Shown here piece by piece: positions 1 to 17,035 of a stretch of DNA of 64,000 nucleotides (position 1 is the stretch's first letter; each line of letters opens with the position of its first letter). Source of the stretch: Priapulus caudatus. Its lineage: Eukaryota > Priapulida > Priapulimorpha > Priapulimorphida > Priapulidae. The stretch spans positions 71,783 to 135,782 of the forward strand of contig NW_014577085.1 in NCBI RefSeq assembly GCF_000485595.1, read 5' to 3'. The notes beneath the pieces were generated by a model that did not search any database, was not told the origin of the DNA, and saw nothing but the letters and a program-made list of their open reading frames with translations. The position numbers and the translations under genes are program-made.

Positions 1-265
1 AAAAAAAAAAAAAAAAATAGTTCTACTAAAAGAGAATTGTCGTAGTCAGATTGAAGGTGGTACATGTACTCAAAAGTGCCTCATATTTGCTCAACCTACG
101 GCCCTGACTACACAAGCCCTGCGTGTTAGTCCAGATATATCTGATATCTCTTGTCTCCTGATGTATACAATGTGTGCTTTCGTTTTGAAGGTAGTCTCCC
201 CTTGTCTCCTATTGTACACAGTGTATGCTCCAATTTTAGTTAGTCTAAAAACTTTGATGTTGCAG

Positions 266-8636
<8,371 letters not shown>

Positions 8637-8746
8637 GTGAGCCGCCACGAGCGCGAGACACTCCCTGCTGCTGATAAAACGCGAATCATGTCGTCATTTC
8701 TACACGCGGGGAGGGGGGTAGATGGAGGGAGGAGGTAATGCAGACA

Positions 8747-8925
8747 TGTGTTATGGATGGATGGATGGATGGATCGGTGGGTTGGGGTGAATGGATGGAT
8801 GAATGGATGGATGGATCGGTGGGTTGGGGTGGATGGATGGATGGATGGATGGATGGATGGATGGATGAATGGATGGATGGATCGGTGGGTTGGGGTGGAT
8901 AAATGGATGGATGGATGGGATGGGC
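8747..8925. repeat. GGAT tetranucleotide repeat with a GGTTGGGGTG spacer
   Basis: Tandem ATGGATGG units are interrupted three times by CGGTGGGTTGGGGTG. It lies about 110 nt downstream of the last dynein exon. Open frames on both strands are artefacts of the repeat. Confidence 0.9.
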
Positions 8926-9359
8926 AGAGATGCCAACCACTACGATTTATACGAATTTTATACGAATATCTATTCCTTTGCACCACTACGACCAGTTTGT
9001 ATCAAACTACGAATTTCACTGAGATCGGAAAAAAATAATTTTTTTGGTCCGTCAGTCTATAATACGCAGGGGAAAAAATACACGGGGGCGGCAGGCGATT
9101 TCGCCTCCGAAATGCCAAAAAGAGCCCCGAAAACATGATATTGGGGGCGACCCCAAAAGAAAAAGTTGCCCTGGAAATCGATTGTCTAGGTCGGTCCCGC
9201 GCCTTCTCGCTCGGCGTTGCTGCGCTGCGATGCCTAGGCCTCTGCCGCTAGCGGCAGCCGGTTCCACGGCGCGGTAGAATTCATGGTACGGTGTGACTGT
9301 CAAGTGTTTACCATTTAAGCATGCATGTGTGTACTGTACTGTATTGCATTCAATCAAGC
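8926..9359. other. No gene recognised; GC-rich unassigned segment
   Basis: This stretch between the GGAT repeat and the GT/GC repeat has no splice-bounded exon or family similarity that I can see. A GC-rich tract lies at 9080-9260. It may be repeat-derived. Confidence 0.5.
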
Positions 9360-9545
9360 GCGTGCCGCTGCCCGCGCGTATATACGTGTGTGCCTGTGCG
9401 CGTGCTTGCGTGTGTGCCTGCGCGCGTGCGTGTGTGCGTGCCGGTGTGCCTGCGGGCGTGCTTGCGTGTGTGCCTGCGCGCGTGCATGTGTGCGCGTGCG
9501 TGCGTGCCTGCATGCGTGCGTGCGTGCGTGTGTGCGGGTGTGCCC
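9360..9545. repeat. TGCG/TGTG microsatellite tract
   Basis: Imperfect alternating GT/GC (CGTGCGTGTGTGCCTG-like) repeat. All three plus frames are open across it only because the motif contains no stop. Confidence 0.9.
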
Positions 9546-10124
9546 TGCGGGCAGTGCCTACGTAGACCCGTAGGTCCAACGACCCGTAGGATTATAGAAC
9601 GGTAAATCCATGAAAATCAATAATGAAATTCACACGTATATTTTCCTGCCGGCACACTCGTGTGTCATTCCCGATTGTAGCTTTTTCGTCATTCCCCGAA
9701 AGGAGTTTGCTGTCACTTTATCTCTCATAGTCCAGCAATGACAACCCTCTACATTTTAGTAGTGATTAGTACCACGCTGAAACAATCGTGCCCCCCCCCC
9801 CGTACTTCAATCAATGCCACCTGAGACATGAATGTTTGCATGAATCTTGCGTGATGTTAACTCCGTTGACGGGGGGGGGGTGACAGACGACGGGATCATA
9901 TCGTAAGCTAGGCTGCCGCCACGTCCGCTACTGCTGAGTCAGTGAGTGCTGACCAGCCGTCTGTAACCTTATACTAGTGACCACCACTGACACCCTGCAT
10001 CTCTGCACCTCGCACCGTGATCTCTATCAACCGTTCTATGAACCGTTTACACTGACGACTGCGAGTTGGCGCGACTCGATTGAGCGGTCACCGCCGACCG
10101 CGAACGTACGCGTGGGGCATTGGA

Positions 10125-11076
10125 TATAGGGTTAGGGTATATATATACTCTAACCCTAATATATATATATATATATATATATGGTTAGGGTATATATATA
10201 TATAGGGTTAGGGTATATATATATATACCCTCACCCTAACCCCTACCCTAACCCTAACCCCTACCCTAACCACGTACACGCGTGCGTGCACATACACGCG
10301 TACCCGCACATACACACGTGCGCGCACGTACACACGTATGCTCGCACATACACATGCACGCATGCGGTCATGTGCATCTGTGCACGGCAGATACACTCAC
10401 GTGCACCTATTGTACGCAGGCCGCAGGTACACGCCCGCGTGTATGTACACGCATGCGCGCGTGCACATAAGGAGCTCGGCTGCACGATCTTGGANNNNNN
10501 NNNNAAAAATACCTAACCTATATGATATATATACCCTAACCTATATATATATAACCCTAACCATATATATATATATATAGGGTTAGGGTATATATATATA
10601 TAGGGTTAGGGTATATATATATATACCCTCACCCTAACCCCTACCCTAACCCTAACCCCTACCCTAACCACACACACCACGTACACGCGTGCGTGCACGT
10701 ACACGCATGCGTGCACATACACGCGTGCGTGCACGCATGCGTGCGCGTACACGCATGCGTGCGCATACACGCGTGCGTGCGCATACACGCGTGCGTGCAC
10801 GTACACGCATGCGTGCGCGTACACGCATGCGCGCACCGTACACGCGCGGCGTGCAATACACGCGTGCGTGCACATACACGCGTACCCGCACATACACACG
10901 TGCGCGCACGTACACACGTATGCTCGCACATACACATGCACGCATGCGGTCATGTGCATCTGTGCACGGCAGATACACTCACGTGCACCTATTGTACGCA
11001 GGCCGCAGGTACACGCCCGCGTGTATGTACACGCATGCGCGCGTGCACATAAGGAGCTCGGCTGCACGATCTTGGA
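10125..11076. repeat. Duplicated TTAGGG/TA/CACG block around an assembly gap
   Basis: The block has TTAGGG units mixed with TA runs, CCCTAA units, then a CACG/CA tract ending in GGAGCTCGGCTGCACGATCT. It occurs at about 10180-10494 and again at about 10575-11076, with roughly 190 bp of extra CACG repeat in the second copy. The 10-N run lies between the copies. Confidence 0.9.
10495..10504. other. Assembly gap (10 N)
   Basis: Ten N separate two near-identical flanks. The duplicated flanks suggest overlapping contig ends that were joined without being merged. Confidence 0.98.
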
Positions 11077-11662
11077 CAAACCCAATGCTCTCGTAGCAAC
11101 ACCGGCATCCTGACTCTGTGACTGTGCACGAGTCTTTGCGCCTGTGCGTGCGGAACCTCGGCTTTATGCCACAGAGAGTCGTGTTAGCTTCCTTGCCTGA
11201 CCCGCAGATTGTTGTATTACAATCATCTGTGAGTTCTGTCTGTACGGAGGGGCGGGATGTGCCTATCGTCGTCATCGTAGTTGTTATTGTTGTTGTTGTT
11301 GTTGTTGTTGTTTGTTTGTTCTGCTGTTTCTTGTTGGCGGCGGCAACGGAGAGGAGAACAGGGAGAAGAGAAGGATGTTGGGGATGCGGATGCGGATCAG
11401 CGAGTGGGATTTAGAGACGGGTGCGGAGCAATGATTATGGTTGATTTCGGTTGCATAACTCCTTCCTCGCAGTCGTTTTTCCTCTCTAAGAAGTTTTGTG
11501 TACGCGTGTGTACGGTCCTTATACAATTGTTACCATGATTGTTATACAATGTATTCACGTCATTGTTATACAATGTTATCACGATTCTATACAGTGTTAC
11601 CATAATTCTTACACATGGGCACCACCATTGTTATATCAATGTACGTTATACAATCAGACATG

Positions 11663-13264
11663 CACTGGCGTAGCTAAGGGGGGCACAAGGGGGCCATGGC
11701 CCCCCTGTTGATTGGCAAACAAAACAAAACAAAAATTTTCCTTGCTCTCACGCGTCTTCACAGGACTGGCCACAATTCTGTTACTTCTGCATCTGCTGAA
11801 CGAACATTCTCTAAATGAGCATTGTCAAGTCTAAACTTCGTTCTACAATGACCCAGCCACGATCTCTGCTCTCATTCTCCTTTTCGTTGAACAGGAGTTA
11901 GTGAATGACATTAATGTCAACGAAATCTCAAAATCGACGAGAAGACTGACTTTGGATTTTGAGATTTCTGCGGCAGACAAAACATGACTAAAAGAAAGGA
12001 GATAATTCTTCTTTGCTCAGATTTGTGTTGTTGCAAGTTGGCTTTGATTGATTTTATGGTTCTGAACTCTTATTGACAGAAGAAAAGAAATGAAATGCTT
12101 TGTGAATAACTTTGATATATTCGAACTTATAGACGGCCATTTTGGCAGAAACCTCGGTTTTTATTTCAAATCCGATTTCAACACTATTTTAAGTAACTGT
12201 TCTCTATCAGGGGAGGCAAAAACAATTCTTTTCATGGTAAATTTCCTTTTTATTTTAATAGAGCGGCTATTTTGGCAGCTACCTTTGTTTTTATTTGAAA
12301 TCAAATTTCAATATGGTTTTTAGTTCTTCATCAGAGGAAAAGCAAAAACATTTTTTATAACGAACAAAATGTTAATGTGATCTTTAACGCTATTGTATTC
12401 TAAACGATGTAAATATTTGTAATTTAAATAAATTGCATGTTTATTCAGTGCAGTTCCAACACATCTACCTGTGTTTCCCGTAGATCTTTATTTCGATTTC
12501 ATTCAATATGCCTCTACTTTTCAAAAAATAATTTAACTTTTAACTTTATATTGAGGAACTTGAAACAGTTTATGACGAATAAATATCAACATTGCATGGT
12601 ACTGCTAACAACACAATCAAACTAATTCCAATATTCCGTCAGTGCTTGAATGAGGAATAGGCGTAGCTAAGGTGGGGGCACAAGGAGGCCATGACCCCCT
12701 CTTGATCGCGAGAGTACAAAAATTAAGAGAGAAGGCCCTGAATGGGATTGGTCTATACACTATTACTATACCAATAATGAAAATGAAATGCGCAAAAAAA
12801 TGCCATTTTGATGCACATATTTTTCAAAATTACCCTACTGTGGAGGGGAAACACCCTCCCCCGTTGAGAAATTGCTTCATCACTGCTTTGGTCGCTTAAC
12901 TCTTTTCTTCCTCCCTGAAAAACACTGGCTTCGTACACCATTTCACTGGTCTAGCTAAGGGTCACCCAACTGGTCGTGTGTAACCTCAGAGCCTTCCGCG
13001 CCACACCAGGGGCCATCGTCCCACTTGATCGGATTGGAGTGGAAAAATAAAAAGCGAGGGAGGGGGTTATAAGGGATTAGCATATGCACTTCTCATATAA
13101 GTTACCCCTAATACTGAATTTAGTTGTCAGAAAATGCCATTTTCATGCACGAATTTCAAAAATCTCCCTACCGTGGAGGGGATACCCCTCCCACACCCTA
13201 CCCCCTCGGTCGCTTTCTCCCTCGCCTTGGCCCCCCCTGTTTCCAATTGCTGGCTACGCCACTG
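11663..13264 (+). mobile_element. Nested hAT-type element remnants
   Basis: The left end reads CACTGGCGTAGCTAAGG, and the right end is the reverse complement of CAGTGGCGTAGCCAGC, the terminal pattern widespread in animal hAT transposons. Related left ends recur at about 12658 and 12949, and a similar body (AAATGCCATTTT...CTCCC) occurs near 12800 and 13130. At least three copies are therefore nested or tandem. I see no clear 8-bp target duplication around the outer ends. Confidence 0.7.
11770..11987 (+). pseudogene. Decayed hAT transposase C-terminal (dimerisation) domain
   Basis: Reading across frames gives VTSASAERTFSK, then IVKSKLRSTMTQPR, then SALILLFVEQELVNDINVNE. This is the pattern of the hAT dimerisation domain (SAERTFS...LKSKLRS.M...RL..L.LL.VE). 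It needs at least two frameshifts and contains stops, so it is dead. The final frame ends at TGA 11985-11987. Confidence 0.8.
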
Positions 13265-13560
13265 AGTGGAAATACAAAGTTTGCAAATCGTTACAAGTTG
13301 AACTTTTTTGTATAATTTATACAATTGTTCTACACTATTTCCAATTTTACACAGTAGTGAAATTCGAAGACTTCTTGTATCTTGTATCTTGTATATCTTG
13401 TATCTTAGGTCCCTCTCTTGTCTTTCACAAGGCACTCTAATGTAGGTGCGGGGATTACCTAATGAAACAGGAAATTATGTCTACCTCCAGTTCTTTAGAT
13501 ATTAATACTTCGAATTGAGAATATCTTTCGTACATATTCTACTGCTGGTTTGAGTAACCC
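11988..13560. other. Non-coding repeat debris
   Basis: Apart from the hAT ends listed separately, this holds AT-rich sequence with two weakly similar blocks (near 12130 and 12260, sharing GCCATTTTGGCAG / GGCTATTTTGGCAG). A short CTTGTATCTTGTAT repeat lies at about 13374-13407. No gene was seen. Confidence 0.5.
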
Positions 13561-13838
13561 AGTGTAGTCCCATCTCCAGTCTTCACTTTGTTAGCTGTCC
13601 TTATATCTGTTATAAAACTCACATTTATATAAATGTTCCAAGTTCTCTTTCATATTTTTATTACATAAATTTTGTAATTTATTTTGTCTAATGTCGGTAG
13701 TATATACCTATAGCTATTCGAAGAGCTTCTAGCGGTGTCTTACTGTGTGCTTTTAGCATTTTGCGTAAGCACTCATATTGGAAGTCTTCTAACATTTTTC
13801 CTTTTTCCTTGGTTAACCGGGTTAAGTTAGGTTGGTCC

Positions 13839-13887
13839 TAGCTCTAGTACTATAGCCCGCGGATCCGCGAGCTATATACTAGAGCTA
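13839..13887. mobile_element. 49-bp palindrome TAGCTC...GAGCTA with 9-bp direct repeats
   Basis: A near-perfect inverted repeat (TAGCTCTAGTACTATAGC paired with its complement) is flanked on both sides by GGTTGGTCC (13830-13838 and 13888-13896). It interrupts the reverse transcriptase remnant just after SKTW. The 9-bp repeat marks it as an insertion. Confidence 0.85.
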
Positions 13888-14059
13888 GGTTGGTCCAAGT
13901 TTTACTGTTATTTAAGAAGGCGGATAGCACCGTGCACTCGTATAGTTTTACTCTCGCTTCTATCGTATAGTTCCATAGTTTTGCTCATCAGTCAGTGATA
14001 TAATTTTTCTCATTATATATCGGCATTTTTCCGTTCGGGCTTTAATCATATCTGTATAA

Positions 14060-14162
14060 CCATAGATATATACAACATATCAAGAGTGGATAATAAAGAT
14101 CTATCCATTCTATTATATCTCTATTATCCACTCTTGAACATATGTGTTGTATATATCTATGG
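14060..14162. mobile_element. Outer palindrome CCATAG...CTATGG, nested host
   Basis: The arms CCATAGATATATACAAC and their complement flank a second palindrome (14081-14136). Direct repeats TATAA (14055-14059 and 14163-14167) abut both ends. It sits in the reverse transcriptase remnant between YLGD and IKAR motifs that are normally close together. Confidence 0.75.
14081..14136. mobile_element. 56-bp palindrome CAAGAG...CTCTTG with 7-bp direct repeats
   Basis: Begins CAAGAGTGGATAATA and ends with the complement TATTATCCACTCTTG. It is flanked by AACATAT at 14074-14080 and again at 14137-14143. It is inserted near the centre of an older palindrome. Confidence 0.85.
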
Positions 14163-15076
14163 TATAAGTTAATTATAACCTCCTTTCTCGTTTAGTAAAT
14201 CTCCTAAGTATGTGTATTTAGAGTTTTTTTTAATTACTTGGTTACATAGTAGTATATACGTCTTTCTCCATCCTATCTTTGTTTCCAAATTTAACTACCA
14301 TTATATTGGGTTTATTCATATTAAATTCTAACCGTCTTGATTCGGCTAAACTTGAACACGCTTGTGCGATTTTAGCTATCGTTTTGTGGTCCCCAATTCC
14401 AAGAATGTCGTCCATATATAAAAGTGGTCCAATTTCTTCCTCTGCTTCCAGCGTTTCAACTTTTTCCTTATTCTGGCCTACGTACGTGCGTGCGTGTAAG
14501 TACGTGCATACTTGCGTGTGTGAGAGAGCGTGTGGGCGTGTGTGTGTAAGTGTAACTAATATAATATTTTTTATGGAGTATACATTCGTAAACTCCACAT
14601 TTCATGTTAGAGCAATTACGTCACAGACTATAACAAAATCGAGTTAGATTATGGTTATACTTATATTATACACTTTGGGTGTTTGATGCAGGAGCACAAA
14701 GTAATTATTCCGTGAGAAAAATCCAAGCAACGAATAAGAAAGAGGAAGAAAAAAGGAGAAGAGAACGTTAACTTGTCTGCCGTCGGTCGGCGCTAGTATC
14801 GTCGTCAGGAGTCAGTGTTCGGTGTTTAGTTGTGTTGACAAAAATAGTGTCGAGGTGGGGACAAAAAGGGACCAAAAACTTCAACTATCTTGCTGTAACT
14901 AGGTATCATTGTATACGATCTTCGGTTTAGTGTTTTCTCTGTGTACTTTGAAATCCTATAGTTGGTCTATTATTACCTAAACTACAGTGCGGCTGCCACG
15001 CACTCTGAGTAAAGTACCCCTTTCAGAGTTCAGAGTTCAGTGTACTTTCCCAGTACAGAATGTACATAATACTCAT

Positions 15077-15153
15077 TAGATACAATAATGTAACCCAACA
15101 AGAGTAGGGTTACTTTGTACCCCTACTCGTGTTGGGTTACATTATTGTATCTA
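15077..15153. repeat. 77-bp palindrome, copy A (TAGATAC...GTATCTA)
   Basis: Inverted arms of about 35 bp starting TAGATACAATAATGTAACCC flank a short loop. It is a slightly diverged copy of the palindrome at 15346-15420. No matching direct repeat was seen at its edges. Confidence 0.8.
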
Positions 15154-15169
15154 CCTGTACATGCACTGA

Positions 15170-16214
15170 CTTGGAACGTTTCAAGCATAAAATGATACAT
15201 AACGATAAATAAACACGAAACGTATTTACTACCAAAGTCTTAATGTTTCTTTACTCTCTTTCGTCTATTATTACAGATAATTTGCTGTAAAATTTTTGCT
15301 GTTCAAATGCTCTCCTGCAACACACGTACACTGCATGCATCACGCTAGATACAATAATGTAACCCAACAAGAGTAGGGTTACATTAACCCTACTCTTGTT
15401 GGGTTACATTATTGTATCTAGCATCATGCATGTCGCTGACACTGCACGCATCACGCATGCTGCTGACACTGCACAGACAACAAAAATATAGTCTGGAGAA
15501 CCGTGACCACGATATTCTCACGACGCTCGTTTCGTTGCACAATACAAATACACAACTAACACTAACAGCCTCCATTCTGATACCTGTGCGTAGTTAAATA
15601 AATGTTCACTTGTTCGAATTATAATTGGTTATTATTAGTTATAATTGGATATCTGGTGAATTCCTTCAGAAAACTCTCACTAGAGCTGCTAAAAATGTAA
15701 ATGGGAGCAAGTGCCCGTTTATCATCCGAAACTCTTTACATGCCTTATGCTAGCTTGGCTTGGCGAGCCTCAAAATGGAGATTGGAAGCAGGGATGCTTG
15801 AACAGTTGAACCCAGAATGAAATGCGGCGCTATTAGGCCACCCTTAAAAAATAGTTTGTTTCCCCTTTACCTACTCGCCTCTCAGGGTACCGAGTAGGTA
15901 GGTAGGTGAAAAATCTTTTTTATTTTGTTTTGACAAGATGTGTGTATGGAAAACAAGCAATATTTTATCTTAGGCCTTGCTCTGTCATGTACTTGCTACA
16001 CTTTTTTGGTCATGCTCTCCCACCTCTATATTTTTGTTGTTTGTGCACAGTGGCGTGCGTGCGGTGTACTTGTGTGTTGCAGAGGCGCATTTGAACGGCA
16101 TTTACAGGAAATTATCAGTAATAATAGATGAAAAAAGTAAAGAAACATTAAGACTTTGGTAGTAAATACATTTTATGTTTATTTACCATCATTTTATGCT
16201 TGAAACGTTCCAAG
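15170..16214. mobile_element. Foldback element with long inverted arms
   Basis: Sequence from 15170 (CTTGGAACGTTTCAAGCATA) returns as reverse complement ending at 16214. Similarity continues inward for roughly 180 bp, and in patches to about 15490 and 16012. Palindrome copy B is inserted in the left arm. No open frame with known similarity is inside, and no target duplication is obvious. Confidence 0.75.
15346..15420. mobile_element. 75-bp palindrome, copy B, with 9-bp direct repeats
   Basis: Essentially perfect inverted arms (TAGATACAATAATGTAACCC onward) are separated by a 3-nt loop. The flanks GCATCACGC (15337-15345) and GCATCATGC (15421-15429) match at 8 of 9 positions. It interrupts the left arm of the foldback element, so it came in later. 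Confidence 0.85.
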
Positions 16215-16832
16215 TTCCTGTGAGTACTCTTGGCTGGAGTATCAATTTTCTTGGCTAGGCACATTCATTTGTCGAACCTCTTTGTAATAACAATTAATAT
16301 TCTGCCACATTCACATTTTAGCATTTAGTTGGTGTAGGTTTTAGGCTATCCTTTACCCATATTTATGTAAGTATAATAATGCTATTAATTATAATGGATC
16401 TACCTGTGTTTATGTACTAATGTAATAATAATATAATGCTATTAATTATAGTGGATATACCCGTGTAGCACTCTCTTCATCTCAGGATGGTAGCGCAATT
16501 TAAAGGCCAAATCTAGGTCTATTATAGCTATATTATGTAATGCCTGAATGCTATAGCACATTCTCACAATCATTTTACTGCAAAGTTCATGGTTTAAAGT
16601 ATTTTTAAATTTTATGATAAATATAGTTAATCATAGAAAATACAGTTGTAACTTGTTGCACTGATGTGATTATAATTTTAATAGTATATATGCCTATAAT
16701 ATTACTGTTTCTTTTCTTTGCTAATTCCATTTAATTCAAATTCAATTCATTGTGGATACACACATATTCTGTATTATACATTGTGGGTCTAATTCTCTGT
16801 ACATATATCTTGTTATATTACATACTGTACAG
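16215..16832. other. AT-rich upstream region of the BEN-domain gene
   Basis: Holds a short imperfect direct repeat (TAATGCTATTAATTATA at about 16377 and 16434) and no exon that I recognise. A TACAG acceptor lies directly before 16833, so an untranslated first exon and its promoter may lie further upstream. Confidence 0.5.
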
Positions 16833-16846
16833 GTTAACTGAACGAG

Positions 16847-17035
16847 ATGTCAAGCAAAACCACTGATCCTTCTCCCGAGTCTAACAAGAGGAAGCAACCC
16901 TGTGAAATCATCGCTTGGGTGAAAAAGCGAAAGATGTTGCATGGCGATGAATCTAGTTCAGTGCTGGATTTAATGACTCCATGGATATCACCAACGGTCT
17001 GTTTCCAATGTTTCAGAATTTTAAGCTGTAATAAA
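16847..17035 (+). CDS. BEN gene exon 1 (start codon)
   Basis: ATG in GAGATGTC, after a TACAG acceptor-like site at 16832, so a 5' untranslated exon may exist. It encodes MSSKTTDPSPESNKRKQPCE onward. The donor AAA|GTAACT keeps phase 0; an earlier GTCTGT at 17007 would also keep frame but is a poor donor. Confidence 0.75.

Larger units (their letters stand above)
13560..14480 (-). pseudogene. Non-LTR reverse transcriptase fragment, broken by palindromic insertions
   Basis: Read on the minus strand from 14480 down: EEEIGPLLYMDDILGIGD with the catalytic YMDD, then ESRRLEFNMNKPNIMVVKFG, then YTYLGDLLNEKGG. After a break come MIKARTEKCRYIM and VKLYECTVLSAFLNNSKTW. After another break come MLEDFQYECLRKMLKAHSK and TPLEALRIAIGIYYRH. 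The order and motifs match the C-terminal half of a non-LTR retrotransposon reverse transcriptase. Stops and frameshifts are present. Palindromes at 14060-14162 and 13839-13887 lie exactly in the two breaks. Only a fragment is present, with no 5' part. Confidence 0.85.

Noticed and set aside
10181-11113. Frames across the CACG/TTAGGG block
   Set aside because: Repeat translation, duplicated by the assembly artefact at the N gap.
11040-11415. A possible further dynein exon after the N gap
   Set aside because: No AAA4, stalk or AAA5 motif is present, and the product matches nothing expected.
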